A stretch of 64,000 nt of DNA from Polytrichum commune (Eukaryota; Streptophyta; Polytrichopsida; Polytrichales; Polytrichaceae): NCBI GenBank assembly GCA_950295325.1, contig OX485804.1, positions 53,506,001-53,570,000 on the forward strand. The letters run 5' to 3'. Shown piece after piece: positions 21,628 through 34,389 of the stretch; the stretch's first letter is position 1, and the number at the start of each line of letters is the position of its first letter. A program made the translations under genes and the position numbers. Under the pieces are notes generated by a model. That model was not told where the DNA came from and made no database searches. It worked only from the letters and a program-made list of their open reading frames with translations.

Positions 21628-23756
21628 GTTAAGATATGTCAAGTCCAAGCTAGTCCAGCTAAGAATTAATCTAGACTAAAATATTAGTTGCAGTAGGACT
21701 CAAAGAACTAGGATGGTTTCTAGAATGTTCTAATATTACAACGGAAAATACTTTTACTTAAGTTTTCTTAAGTAGTAATTGGGCCTTAAACTTCATAAAG
21801 CAACTAATTTAAGATATAGAGACCTCTAGTTCTATGAGGCACGAGGGAGCTATACACGGAGCTATACAAGCGGAGGGAGGGGATTATAGTGGCAAGCACA
21901 TGGAGGGGGTCCACATGGCCCCAAGCGGTTGGTCGGCGGGGGGCGTGTTCAGACCTGTGCCTACAAGTTAACACGCCAGGCGTGCACATGGCGTCTTGAT
22001 ATGTCCGTCTCCGTCTCCCCCCGCCTTCCTGCATTTATTCTATCATGGCAACTTTTACCCTGATATGTGTCTACGAGTGTGAGAGAGAAAGGAGAATGAA
22101 GGAGTTTGAGAGTGTTGAAGTTATTCCTCATTAAGAAATTTGCCATGGAATTACATGGCGGAAGGTAGCAAACTTGTGGCTTTCATGTTGGGGCAGAGGA
22201 TATGCTTCGCCACCCTCGCCGGCAGAGGAAGGTTGCCTACACATAGCCGCGATGAGGTTCATCCACTATGCCATGTGGATCGGCTTATTGTTGCTCATGT
22301 GCGTGGTGCCTATGTGGGCATTCTTTGCTCCTCAAGTCATTTGCTCTCAAATCTCCTCTCTATAGTTCATGGGTGGGTGGTTCGTGCCACACAAACTCCT
22401 CTAGCCTTGCCGCTCATTACATCACCATTGGAGCCAGTTTCAATTTTACTTGTAGGGAAAGATGATCATATACAATATTTGTTATGGATATTAGATATGC
22501 ATAAGTTTTAGATAAGTCTATCATGTTTCAACAACTTGTGGTTGAAATGCAATTGTTAAAGATGACAAGAGGTTGCAGTAAATTGGAAATCATAGTTCTT
22601 GAAGTTGGAGAAACAACAAGTTTGCAGGTACAAGCTAGCAGATCATGAGAAGTTTCAAAAAGGAGGGCAAGTGTGTATCAGTGTTTGCTTGGATGCAATG
22701 AAGAGTTATATACAAGTTGGTAACATTGCCCCTAAACTTTGGGTTCATTTGGCTAGGACTTCCTTAAATCCTAGCATTGATGTGCATTGGCAAATTAAGG
22801 GGAAATTTCATGTCTCTAGGGAGATATCATTAATGTACATCAAAAAGTGTGTCATGGTTGATTAATGGCAATCAAACCAGTTTGGGAAGTCAAACATAGA
22901 GTGCGCAAATCAACCCATGTAGCAGGTATTGTTCTCCCTCTTTAGTATGACACGTTTGGGAAACGCATAAAATGTCGTATTATCGAGGTGTCGTCTTCTC
23001 GATAATATGACAAATGGCGTAAAAATGTTGTACTGTCGAGGGAATACAAAAACATAAGCAATATGAGCTTAAAAACATATACAACAAGTTTAAACAATAT
23101 AGATTATATGAAATAATAACTTATAACTCCAAACAAATACAAATATTCGCAAGAACCCTTAAAATAAGAGTTCAAAGATCTATGGTGTTGCCTACCTAAG
23201 TTAGCAACTGTCATCTTATCTAAATTCCCTACCAACTTTTGAAAACTAATAATTTCATTAACACCAAAATGTAAAAAGTTGCCTAATAAGAAACTAGACA
23301 ATAATAATGCAGGACGTTTAGCATCACTAAGCTATATTGTAAGAGTAATATCATCCACATCTACTGAATGTTTATCAACATTAATATCAAAACCTAAAAA
23401 CCTTGTTTAAACAAAGAACCTTTTTAAAACCTTTTTAAACAAAGAAGCAAAAATCATTCAAATTTTTTTTAAGATGAGAACCATTGTTTTAAGAAACTTA
23501 AGCTTCATAAGAGTAAGTAAGTTTTTTCCCACACACTATCCAAATCATGTATCAATCTAATCAAGGTACCCCTCACATCTATGGCCTCAAAGTCACAAAA
23601 TTGTCATTTATAGTTCTTTGGTCATCTAGGGTTAAGTTATTGCAGGGTCCATTGCACAAAGCCCATACCTATAAGTCTACCATTTATCATCGATAAGTCT
23701 TCTTACCCAAAATAATAATAATGTAAAAAATTGCAATCCATATCTTTCATCGAAGT
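21628..23756. other. Interval with one weak ORF group
   Basis: Around 22140-22511 two overlapping plus frames are open; one contains a hydrophobic stretch (YAMWIGLLLLMCVVPMWAFF), the other is basic/neutral. At 22599-22865 is another open frame (KLWVHLARTSLNPSIDVHW). None matches a family I know and none has clear splice context, so I do not call a gene. The rest is AT-rich with nothing seen. Confidence 0.35.
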
Positions 23757-23764
23757 TAGTGAAT

Positions 23765-24777
23765 CAGGGTTCGGGAGATTTTTGAGCTCAACCAGCTAAA
23801 ATCCGTCCCTTCATAATTTCTACCAGTTTTTTTAGGATTTGATCGGTTGCAAACTTGTTGTCATTAATTTGGATCGGCCAATATCCTATATTTTTTTCAA
23901 GTGCCGGTTAATTTCCTCTTCATTATAATGACAACCGGCCAAAAACTCGGGCATTGATAAGTAAGTTGGATTTCCAATTATATCTACAAACAACATACAC
24001 CATTCAACAACAATGTCCAAAGAACATATCAACATACAACAATAATATGTAATGATATCAACATCCAACAACAATGATCAACAATTTATCCGTAGCAGGA
24101 GTTGAACTTAAAATAAGCCATCAACCGGTTGATGGCCATGGATAAACTCTTCTATCATACCTAGGTCTTAAAACCTCATATTAGATTTGAGGCCACAACA
24201 TGATAAAAGAGTAACCTAACATACCATACTATATACAAAAATGAAATTCACCAACTGTTAGAGTCAAAATCAACAATATCATCTTCACCTTCAAGAGGAT
24301 AACGCCCTGAAAGGTATCTTTGTGGATGTGAAAACAACCATCTAAACTTTGTAGAGTTCCTTCATAAAGCTATGGCTTTCATTAGTACATTATCAAGATC
24401 ACCACAAAGATCTTCCATAGACACACTCATAATACATTCTAAATGCTAGCCGTCAACAATGAAATGCAATAATAAAGCTAAAGCATCGTTAAGTTTCCTG
24501 TGACATACACGGTTGAGAACCTCCCTCATTCAATATCCGCCCATACCCTCGGGAGACCAACCAATATCCGCCTATACCCTTAGGAGACCCGACTCATTTC
24601 CGCCATTTTTTGAGCCCGAGGGGTTAAATTTCCTACATTATCTCATATTGGTCAGTTGATTTCCTATACTCTTCATATTTAACTCAGTTGTACAGCCGAA
24701 ATCTCCCAAAAAAATTGGTAATTTTGCAATTTCACTCGGCTAATTTACAACTAGATGCCGGATCTCCCCGATCATTG
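23765..24777. mobile_element. hAT-like non-autonomous element (1013 bp)
   Basis: Left end CAGGGTTCGGGAGAT and right end ATCTCCCCGATCATTG are imperfect inverted repeats starting with CA. The flanks TAGTGAAT (23757-23764) and TATTGAAT (24778-24785) match at seven of eight positions, an 8-bp duplication as hAT elements make. The interior is non-coding, rich in CCGGTT/AACCGG phrases, with a doubled CAATATCCGCC(C/T)ATACCCT phrase near 24530-24590. Confidence 0.55.
24117..24136. repeat. 20-bp perfect palindrome
   Basis: GCCATCAACCGGTTGATGGC is self-complementary over all 20 bases, inside the hAT-like element. It could be a cruciform or a binding site for a dimeric protein; chance is not excluded. 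Confidence 0.8.
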
Positions 24778-24785
24778 TATTGAAT

Positions 24786-27700
24786 TGATGGTTGTTGTGT
24801 TGTGGAGAGTGGGTGGAATGTTCCAACACACATGAATTATGACATAGGATGGGGATGGTGGGTAAGAGGGAGCATCAATGGCCAACCCAACCACGCCATC
24901 CTAGCCAACGCTTAAAGCCTTATCCAACATGGACAATGTTTTTGTTCAATATGACATTTTCATTTTCCATGTACAATCACCCTTCGTGAATGGTTCTTTT
25001 TGTAATATAGTTTTATTCCTATATTTTGGTGATTAATGTATCCTCATTGACCCAACAACAATACATAACATTGAAGGACTTTGGTATTATTTCTTGGGTC
25101 AAAAAAATTAAGTATTTGAAAAGTCTATACCTTGACATAAACTTTGTCATTAGACTTGAATGCACGAGTTATTTCTCGTTGTGTCATGATATGGCATAGT
25201 TTCCGCCTCAAGGACCATGCACGGGTGATAACCTTGTAATTCTCAGTGATTTAATGTTGTAGTGTTACATTGTAGTGATGTTTAATGTATTGTTGTTTCA
25301 CAATTATGGTAGGTGTACATGATAATATCAATGTTCCCATTTGATTCCCTAGAGGATCTCAACAATAAAGAACAAGGTGAGAATTGATTATGACACTCCT
25401 CTCAGGACAATGTCATGGAGAACATCAAAATCTACTTCCACCTTGCTCTTTAATATAAGATAAAAATGTGAAATTCTCATCATCTACTTTAAGAATATGT
25501 GGACAATATTGCCATGATTCATTCTGGGAGAGAAAAGAATGTAGGTTCAAATCTCTCTTCCCAATCTTACAATTCCATACTACCATAATATGGTCTTTAA
25601 ACAATTGTTCAAATCTACAGACAATCAAATCCCTTGACTTTATGCTCAATTTCGCAAAACTAAAAGATTGGAAATTTGAAAGAAAAACAAAAAAAGATGA
25701 AAAGATGAAAAACAAAAACAAAAACGTAATCTGTATGATTATTTGGTTCAATGTGAACGAATAGCCGTGTGTGCTCCCCAAGGTGATGTGCTTTGCCTTC
25801 TCTTCACACACCCATACTTGGCTTGTTTATCTAACCCAATGTGTAGCCACGCCAAGACCATCGTATGGGTCCTAACTTGTCTCATACATAAACCACATGG
25901 TCCAAATAAGAAGGTGAATGCCCACTCATGTAGTCCCAATCACCATTGCAATTGACAACATTTGCTTCTAGGGCTAGGTACAAAGGGTTGGGTTTATATA
26001 TTTATTCACCGAATTTATGATCAATTTAATTTTTAACATAACATTACTCAAACTCTCACTATTGCTCCTTTCCAACTAGGAGTGACTCATGAACCCCCAA
26101 AATATGGCCATTTATACTGTAAATTCATGAATCCCGTATTTGTAATAAGGGTGACTACTTGCATGGCATGCTAGGGGCCCAACAATCGAGGCCCATATGC
26201 ACAGAGATTGTTTGTTTAAATAGAAACCACAACTAGCTAGTGGGAGTCGGTAGTAGTTGTCGGTTAGAGTTTCATTGCATGAACTTGACTCATATTGACT
26301 GAGCTCAAAATTGGGGAGGCCGAAATAAGTGGGCCACAACGCATATGGGGTTCATGGGTTCACAATGTTAAGTCCCATAACTAAGCAAAATGATAAATTC
26401 ATTACTTATTCATGATGTGGTAGGCTTTGAGGTGGGCTTTCCATGTGCGTTGTTTAGCTCTTAGTAGAAAACTTCTATCATTTGAGGTGCTCGGGCAAGG
26501 CAGCATGCAATTGGGACATACATAGGTGGTAATCATTTGCATGAAATACATTGATGTTTAAGAGTTTAAACTCTTCCATTCATCGTGGTCTAGTTGGTTA
26601 TTCAATTTTAAGATGTTAGTGAGTTCAACAATTTTCCTTGTATGTTTGTTTGTTGAACATTGCTTTGCATTCGTGGATGTCCACATTTGTGATGGGTAGT
26701 TTATTAGCGGTAAGGGGGGAGGGGGGGGGGGGGCTTTGGGTGGAGGTGTGCACTTGTGACGGTGTTTAATGGAATGTGTAATGTCATTGGGTAGGAGGTG
26801 TTCATTTGATTGCTAAGTGGTGAGTGATGAATTGTTTAGTGTAAAAGCATATATTAAGATTGTTGGTGTGTGATTGAGCCCTCGTTAACAAGAGAAGGTG
26901 ACATAGTTTTGCACAAGGGAATTGTTGCCATTTTGTCATCTTTGTTTGTGGGTGGAGTGTGGATTTGGTCCATGGTTCTACCAAACCAAGAATTTCATTG
27001 TTGAAGTCTCCATTTTTGTCGTGGTTGGCATGTGCCTTTTGTGCGACGGTGATGTGTACTTAACAATGTTGATGAATGTAATATCTTCTTTGTATGTCAA
27101 AGTGAAGTTAGTGATAAAGCCTTACGTATATGAGAGGCCCAATCTCGTATATGAGCATGTTTGTTTAGAACCCTTGACATAAATTAATTTACTTTACAAA
27201 ATTTCATAACCCCAAATTTACCAAAAAAAAAGGTACAGCTTTATCACTTAGTGTGGCTAGTTAAAATTGGTATGTACGTTGTACATTGTACATTGAGCCT
27301 TCACAATGTTTAATGATTAAGGTATGTATATTCAAAAGCAACACATAACCTAAAATCAACACCTATAAATATTTTCACAAATAATACTAATTATAGGGAT
27401 GTATACCCTCTAAACATATGCTACCAGTGTTGGTTTTAGGTTCCCTACCAATGCAAATTGAAACCCATATAATTTACGCATACGGTATCTAAACAATTTG
27501 TTTTTAGTGTGTTGGAATCATCTTGATCTTCCAAAAAAGAAAACATAAACAATTAGTCATACTAACTATAGAAACTACGCTCATCGCTTATAAATATTGT
27601 TGGTATTGTTGAAGTTGAGGTGACCATATTTGTGAGGGAATTGTTGCGGCAACAAGTAAAATGCGTATCTCATTAGTAGGCAAATCAAATATACATCATG

Positions 27701-28458
27701 AATTCAAAAGGACTTTGGATTACTAAACCTCTTCATGCACGTTTAGGTGAAGATATCAATCTCTTTGTAATGACTAGTTTGTTGGATAAATTTTGTTCAT
27801 GCATATAATTGAACATTAACAATGATGTTTTATTGAATACCACAGAGGGCCTCTATTCTAACAAGAACCAATTATATTTCTTTCAAATGTGCCACATGTC
27901 AATCCTACATTGGTGGAACCCTCTTAAATTCCATGTGGAAACTACATTCCGGCACTAGTAAAGATGAAATAGAGCTTCCCCTATGGAACTCTATTGGACA
28001 ACTCCTAACAAAAAATTGACTTTGATAGACACCTTGATGAAATGGTCCATTGCTTCATGTGAATTATTGTAAACCAACATAACTCTCATTCATCCAACAT
28101 ATACAATCATATGACCCCAAATTTATTAAAATGTCATTCGGCTTAAGTTGATAAAGTTGCGCGACACTTATCATTGAGATTGTGATACTAAAAGATTGAA
28201 TGGCATCCCCATGGTTATCTCAAGGGAAGAAACATATGCAAGCGTTTTGTTCTAAGGGGTTTATTGAGTGCAAGTGCACAAGGCATGCTATAATCCTTAC
28301 TGTTATTCTAGGTTGAGAGTGGGTTTTTTCTAGCACAAGCCTATTGACACCTTGTAAGCGTGGTTGGCACTTGCCACCTTCTATTTTTGTATTTCTTTTT
28401 TGGGTACAACCTCAAATGCTCCTCCCGCCACATATGTAGAAGATTTCCTCACACCTAA
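24786..28458. other. AT-rich interval, no gene
   Basis: No convincing exon. At 26585-26635 GTGGTCTAGTTGGTTATTC and GTGAGTTCAACAA look like Pol III A and B boxes and may be a worn tRNA-derived SINE; at 28131-28200 GGCTTAAGTTGATAAAG is a weaker case. A poly-G run lies at about 26707-26733. Other open frames (25425-25811 minus, 26922-27182 plus) show no recognisable features. Confidence 0.4.
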
Positions 28459-28461
28459 TAA

Positions 28462-28975
28462 GGGGCGGTTTACACTATGGACCAAGAGCCATGACCATGA
28501 AATTCTAAAATCTGTGATTGGAGAGTAAAGTGCTCTTGGTCCCATTTGGCTTTACACTACCTTGAAAAAAGGAGAATGACCACTAACTTTGAGGTCCCCA
28601 AAAACTACTAAAATTTGTCATTTGGATAATGTGCCATGGTCCAACGGGTTTTCCGTTGAGGCGAGGCAAAATGCTCGACTCAACGGAAATCAAGGGAGCC
28701 GTAAGGCTGAAAATCAGCCATTGGCCGAAAAAAAAATTTAATATTTTGTTTTCCCGATTTTTTTTGGGCATGTATTAAAAAAATCAGCACCTTCACTTTT
28801 TGGTGTGTGGTCATTCCTCTTGGTCCACATTCGGTTTACACCTAGTGAAGGGCCCATGAACCATGAAAACTAATATTTTAGTAACTCGGACCATGGAAGT
28901 CGTCCCATGAAGTCGTCCCACGCAAAATAGGCCTCTACGTGGGACGACTTCATGGTCCATAGTGTAAACCGCCCC
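28462..28975. mobile_element. Tourist/Harbinger-like MITE, family B (514 bp)
   Basis: Starts GGGGCGGTTTACACTATGG and ends CCATAGTGTAAACCGCCCC, flanked by TAA on both sides (28459-28461, 28976-28978). TIRs are perfect. About 170 bp from the right end is the subterminal phrase GGTCCACATTCGGTTTACAC followed by CTAGTGAAGG, which looks like a second TIR inside and recurs in the arrays at 46850-47790 and 56400-57066. No ORF. Confidence 0.9.
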
Positions 28976-29180
28976 TAAGATGTTTTCTCTCACAAATATG
29001 ATTGACTTTACAATAAAGTTAACCGAAATGTGAAGGGAGGTATTGAGGTACCTAGCAACCATTAAAACCCTTGTTTGAGCCTATTAGAACGTTACGGGTG
29101 TAGGGTTGATCGAGTGATGCTAGGTGCCAAGCCTACGGCCAACGAACCACTATAGACATTAGCATGTCTCGTTGTGATAC

Positions 29181-29391
29181 CAGGGCCACACCAGGCGGTA
29201 CAGTCAAAAACATCAGCCCTATGTATTCTCCGGAAATACAAGGTTGGGATTTCAGTTGGTTGGAGCTGCTGGGGGGTAGCCTGCAACGAGCAACTCCAGG
29301 CAACTAAAATCCGAACCTTATATTTCTGGAGAATACGTAGGGCTGATATTTTTGGTGAATGGAACTGCTGGGGTTTTTGGTGTGGCCCCTG
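29181..29391. mobile_element. Small foldback/hAT-like MITE (211 bp)
   Basis: CAGGGCCACACC at the left pairs with GGTGTGGCCCCTG at the right, and pairing continues inward for about 80 bases per arm (ATCAGCCCTA(T/C)GTATTCTCC paired, then AAGGTT). It is nearly one long hairpin. A CAGGG start suggests hAT; the 8-bp flanks (TGTGATAC, TATGAGCT) agree only partly. Confidence 0.65.
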
Positions 29392-29487
29392 TATGAGCTT
29401 GGCAAGTCCTTCATCCACCCCCACCCCAACCTACTATGCATCCCCAAGCCCGCCTTGGATTTAACGTCACATGAGACAACCACATGG

Positions 29488-29640
29488 CTTGATGGTGTTG
29501 CTTCGGGGATCCAAAATACAACTTGATGGCATTGGCTTCAGGTGTCCAACATATGGCTTGATGGCTATGAATTTGGCATACCAACAAACAACTTGATTGC
29601 TATAGCTTCAACAAATGGCTTGATGCCTTCATTGCTTGAT
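29488..29640 (+). repeat. Degenerate short tandem phrase
   Basis: ATGGCTTGATGGC or AACTTGATTGC recurs about every 30-45 bp (29494, 29530, 29556, 29590, 29613). It is too irregular to date or classify. Confidence 0.4.
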
Positions 29641-29684
29641 TAGAATGCATCACAATTAGGCAACAATGTTGATTAGCTAGGCTA

Positions 29685-29897
29685 ATGTCCATTAACGAAG
29701 TTATGGATCATTTTGATTTGGATGAAGATCACGATACCAACAATGAGGTGATTAATGAGTTTGATGATCTTTTGTTCATGTGTCACATAATTATGCTTGT
29801 AGCTAAATCATTGTGGGATTTGTTCAATTATAACGAATTGGAGGAAGGAGGTAATCCATTTGTTGATCAGGATGTGAGAAACATGTCAGTGTTGTGA
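29685..29897 (+). CDS. Short acidic unknown ORF
   Basis: A 70-residue frame from ATG to TGA: acidic N-terminus (MDHFDLDEDHDTNNEVINEF), hydrophobic centre, then NYNELEEGGNPFVDQDVRN. It looks like protein but has no family I recognise. It might be an N-terminal remnant of the transposase at 31.5 kb; 1.6 kb of non-coding sequence separates them. Confidence 0.3.
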   Translation: MSINEVMDHFDLDEDHDTNNEVINEFDDLLFMCHIIMLVAKSLWDLFNYNELEEGGNPFVDQDVRNMSVL

Positions 29898-30120
29898 TGT
29901 GGGCCACTTGGAATATAAAACAGAAGTGTTTGGGTGTGTTATTGTTATTCTAAGTAGGCATATAGATGGATGTTAGTACGATGTTGTATCAACCATGTTC
30001 TAGTTAGTTATTTAGTTGAGTTCTAGTTTTGAGTTCAAGACCTGGAGTGCTTGGTAGGGAAAAGTTGGTAGAGAGGACTCGAGGGTTAAGGGAGGACATG
30101 GCTTACTGGTGGCGGCTGTC

Positions 30121-30275
30121 ATCTAGCTGCTTAGGGTTCCTTGATGCCCTAAACCTAATGGTTTTATATTGGCCGAAGGGTTAGGGAAAATTAGGGTATA
30201 TCATCAACCATCATTATCTAGCTGCTTAGGGTTCCTTGATGCCCTAAACCCTAAGGTTTCCTATTGGCCGAAGAA
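30121..30275. repeat. Two direct copies, 95 bp apart
   Basis: ATCTAGCTGCTTAGGGTTCC then TTGATGCCCTAAACC occurs at 30121 and 30216, each followed by TATTGGCCGAAG. The region 30276-31480 has no convincing gene, though weak open frames exist. Confidence 0.65.
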
Positions 30276-31489
30276 GACAAGAGAGGAGAGAATTTAAGAG
30301 GGTAGAAAAATGATAGTAAGACATTCATGCATGTATTCCCGAGAGGTTTGAAGGCTTTGTGTTTGGAAAGGTTATGGGGCTGAGAAGGCGAGTGTTTATA
30401 AGTGCTTAGAAAAATTGAGGGTGTCGAGGTTACTTGGAGGAGTGAGGGTATGTGTTAGACAAAATTTGGGATCATGTTTTGGTCTATTGTGCATGTTGGA
30501 AAAAATAAATTGTTGCAATATTTTGAAGAAGTGTTTCTAATGAGGCAGATTATTTGTATCATATGTGCTAACGAAGGAGCAATGAAGCGTTAAAGCAAAA
30601 GGGATCTAGAACTAATATAACTAAGTAACCCAACTTTGAAGGTTTGGTTATCCGTAAGTATTGTAGCGTTAAATGTGAGGTTTGAAAGGTAGCTTGCAAG
30701 TTGTTTTGCCTCAATTATGGTGAAATTTCAACTCCATAAGTGTCATAAGTTGAGAGTTCTTGGTCTTGATGCAAGCAAATTTTCTAAGGCATTATTGAGG
30801 GCAAATATTAGTTTGACTAAAAGTTGCCCCATGAGTTGGACATTGTTTTGTCAATCAAAGAAGTTGATATGTGAGTTATAGATGAGGTATGCAACTACCT
30901 TGCAAAAGTTTGCAAGTAAAACATGAAGAAGTTCAAAGTTACATAAGGGTGCAGTTTACTAGGTCAAAGTTGAGGATACTATGTGATTGAGTGAACTTGG
31001 ACAAGATTGAGGATGGTTTTGGGAGGATTGAGAAATTCATGCATGTGAAAAACTAGCTTTGAAATAAATAAATAAATAAATACCTACCACAACAAAAGAC
31101 TATGTGATTTTTAGGCAAAACACATTCTTCTTGACATCATGTAATATGCGATTTCTCCCTCCATTTTTCAAGCAAGATTCGAATATTTCACTTGAAAAAC
31201 TTCATGAATTGTGTTGTATTTTTGTACCACTCATAAATGAAAATGCTAAGTCAACAAGTACTTCTTGTGTATTTTCTAGTCAACCATTAAATTAACACCG
31301 AAACAACGACTCTTAAATTTCATCCTCTACATGAAATATGATAATGTCAACAATTATGATTCCATACATTAGAATTGGTTTAGGTCATTTGTATGTGATA
31401 ATGTTATTCTTATTGCTAGTCATATTAATTGTATGCTTGGAAGGGAGATGTTGTGGGCGAATGCAGATGAGAGACATTGTTTTGTGCAA

Positions 31490-32069
31490 TTAACCATAAT
31501 TATCCATGTTGCATTGGCATTATAGAAGGATGTGGAAAATGCATTGCATTCCAAATGGTTAACAAAAGAAAGAAAATTATTGCATGAACAACACTATGAT
31601 TGTTTATCATGATGGGTTGTTCGTGCATATTGATTTAGGTTACCCCGGATCCTTCCACAATGTCACAATTTTGAGGCATTTTCAATTTTGTCGTGAGTGG
31701 CTAATTACGTTCACGAATACTAGTGATTATTTTTAATACTTGTGGGGGAATCCGGGGTACAAAGGTAAAGACATGTTCATCATGCATTGGACCGGAGTTC
31801 ACAAAGTTCATTCCCATGTGGATGACCTAGCTTTTAAATCCTACAACAAGATGCACCACGTGTAAGTGGAATTGGGTACATGTGGATTAAAAATAAATTG
31901 GCAATACCTAATGAAGAGATTCGATTGTACTTAACTAAAGTACAATCAACTATTTCAAGCTTGCACATTGATGACTAACTTCTTACATACGAGGCAAATG
32001 AACTTCATGGAGGCGATCAATGATTAGATGGATGCCGATGCACCATGAGGTTGGGAGGGTGACCATTAG
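31490..32069 (+). pseudogene. Second PIF/Harbinger-type transposase (DDE_4), decayed
   Basis: From 31587 one frame reads NNTMIVYHDGLFVHIDLGYP, then GSFHNVTILR, YLWGNPGYKGKDMFIMH, AFKSYNKMHHV, and NFLHTRQMNFMEAIND, ending GWEGDH then TAG. These are the conserved blocks of a plant DDE_4 transposase group. In-frame stops lie at about 31734, 31863, 31935, 32023 and 32047. An upstream piece (IIEGCGKCIAFQMVNKRKK) is one frame off. The first catalytic Asp appears as Glu and two later Asp positions as Asn (FHN, GNPGY), so it is both broken and catalytically dead. It is a different lineage from the 10-11 kb transposase. Confidence 0.78.
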
Positions 32070-32164
32070 TTATTGCTAAGTTTTGTACCTTGATTCCTAC
32101 ATATGTGTGCTCTACATACAATGAAGAGTTCTTGTTGTCTACGTGAGTACATTTTTACATGTAC

Positions 32165-32425
32165 ACTTGTGTTCATGTCTCGTCAAAGCATTTACAACTT
32201 CATGTCATATAACCTCTCACATGTGAACAACATTCACCTTAGCCCACACAAAGCATTCACAACTTCGTCTCAAATGAACTCTCACGTGTAGACAACACTC
32301 ACGTTAGCCACTCAAAGCATTAACAACTTCATCTCAAACGATCTCTCACATGTAGACGACACTCACCTTAGCCTACTCAATGCATTCAAAACTTCAACTC
32401 AAATGCACTCACATATGTAGCTCTC
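32165..32425 (+). repeat. 65-bp tandem repeat, four copies
   Basis: CAAAGCATTNACAACTTC recurs at 32184, 32249, 32313 and, with one change, 32378, giving a 64-65 bp period; each unit also has CTCTCACATGTAGACAACAC and TCACCTTAGCC. Moderately diverged. It is followed by a TA/GA microsatellite at about 32456-32481. Confidence 0.8.
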
Positions 32426-32864
32426 AAAATGAATGTCATCTTTTATTCGATGGGACTATATATATATATAGAGAGAGAGAAACCTACAAACCTAGCAACA
32501 CCCTACCTTGAGTTTTTACGTCATCTTCTACAAGCGCTCTCCAAGCTCCTTGGCAATTCTCGAGTTATTGATTTTAATAACTACCGCCCTTGCCTCAAGT
32601 AAGTTGTCGCTCTTCATTTAACCAACTTCCAAGATCCTAGCCTTGGTGATCATACTTTGAGCTTGGGTTGCAAGCAACATGCTCTTAATTGGAGGTTTCG
32701 CCCCGATCACATAATGTGAATTCACTTCCGATGATGTTGTAGTCGGTGTTGTGGGAAGTAGGTGTAGGTGTATGGAGTTAAAGGCGGACGTGACGTGGTT
32801 CCCACATAAATTGGCGAAGGAGCATCACCATTCGCATATTGCAAAATCATCATTGCCTACTGTA

Positions 32865-33122
32865 CCTTGAACCATAGACTTGCCATTGAAATTATAGGAT
32901 GGACGACTATCCTTGTCTATAGAGATACTAGACTATGCCATTTTTGCTCCTATAATGAAGTTGAAAATGAGGCACATTTTGTGTTGGGGTATCCCCCCCT
33001 ACATAACCCCATCACATATAAATTCCCATCACTACTTGAGAACGTAGTTTCAAGGACCCTCAAGTCTTCCTTTCAATTAGACCATCAAGTTGACATTAGC
33101 ATCTATCTCACGGAGGCTAATT
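32865..33122 (+). pseudogene. LINE 3' fragment (zf-RVT-like C-terminal region)
   Basis: The open frame reads LNHRLAIEIIGWTTI, RLCHFCSYNEVENEAHFVLG, PLHNPITYKFPSLLENVV and FQLDHQVDISIYLTEA. The C-x2-C plus Glu-x-x-x-His pattern is the zinc-binding tail found after the reverse transcriptase of plant LINEs; the last Cys seems to be Tyr. No RT core is present, as expected for a 5'-truncated or eroded LINE. The region 33123-33520 has an unidentified minus-strand frame (YRPLYGGKRGLSFWWRIL). Confidence 0.65.
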
Positions 33123-33787
33123 AATGTACTCCAACACTTTAGAAAACTAGCTCATTTGAAACCATCCTAATGTACTTTTAGTCTCATTAGCCCTTTTGGC
33201 TAAACTTTAAAACAAAGTTCAATTCCTTGCCATTGATGAAACTCTTGTTGGCATTTCAATACATTTTTGCTATCATGCCCATTGGATGATCCACGTTTAT
33301 TCCAAATCTCACCACTTTGAGATATGGCCTTGCCACTATGTTCATCATTGGCGTTACCGGTCTTGTCATCTTTCAATTTGTCTTGAAGTCTATCCTTGAG
33401 TGTATCTTCCACAACGCTCATTTGTAGAATACGCCACCAAAAGCTCAACCCACGCTTTCCTCCATACAGTGGCCGGTATGATTTGAGTTGCATTTTCCCT
33501 TCCTCTAGAGTAAATCTCAAATTCTCAGCGATAAGTGGTCAACATGGTATTCAATTGAGGTGTGTCAACCCTTCGTGTATATGTTTTCTCCTTCCTATGT
33601 ACATTTGCTCATTTATTTTTTGGTTCCTCAACTACAATAGCCTCCTCACCCATACGTGCAATCACTCTATCTTCCTCTATTGAGAGAATATCCAAAATTT
33701 GAACATCGTCATAATGCATCGATGGTACATATTGAGGTCCACACTCATATGCCATGAGTCTCTCAAAAGACATACTCCGTAGAGTCT

Positions 33788-34209
33788 AATTCCCCCGCCA
33801 AAATTGTCCCATGTGAACCGGCCAAAATGGGGTCCCGAGTCATAAATCCTAATTCATTTGAGTTCAATCCATATAATCTCAGCCGTTGAGAGTATGAAAG
33901 TTGAGGCTTACCACTCCACATGGGATCCCAAGTCTTAGGTCCCAAGTATGACATGGATGCCTACATAACAACATTTTTTGGAGGTGAGGCTTGGGACTTG
34001 TGCTGAATGTTGAGTCGCGCATAAAGCTAGACCCAACTCTCAACACAAGTCTGTTTTTTCATATGAAGTAACCAAGATCTGACCTTAACGTCAAGTAACC
34101 ATATTCTAATGGTTTCTCAAGGCTCGAAAGTCAGAACTTTGGCTCCATGTTGGGGCTAGCTTAACATGAGTGGGACTTGGGACTTGAGACCCCATGTGAA
34201 CCGGCCCTA
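33788..34209. mobile_element. Partial family-A-like MITE
   Basis: The right end reads CCCATGTGAACCGGCCC followed by TAA (34207 onward), a family-A style terminus. A second copy of the same end, CCCATGTGAACCGGCC, lies at about 33808. The interior has GGTCCCAAGT phrases and a GTTGAGTC..ACTCTCAAC hairpin. A matching left terminus is not visible, so this is a truncated or nested element. Confidence 0.5.
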
Positions 34210-34389
34210 AGTTGTATATTTCTCGTGCCCAATTCATTGATGGCCGCCTCGTGGGTCAAAAAGTCTGCATTGCTTGGCAGAGGCACAAGACACGAATCAT
34301 GGCTGGCGTCAAGAAAAAGGAAACTCGACTTTGGTCGTGGTGTCCTTGGGATATATGTTGTGTGGCCATGTTGGGGGAGCAGGTTGTGG

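Noticed and set aside
22140-22511. Small secreted or membrane protein gene
   Set aside because: Overlapping open frames of similar quality, no homology I recognise and no splice or promoter support.
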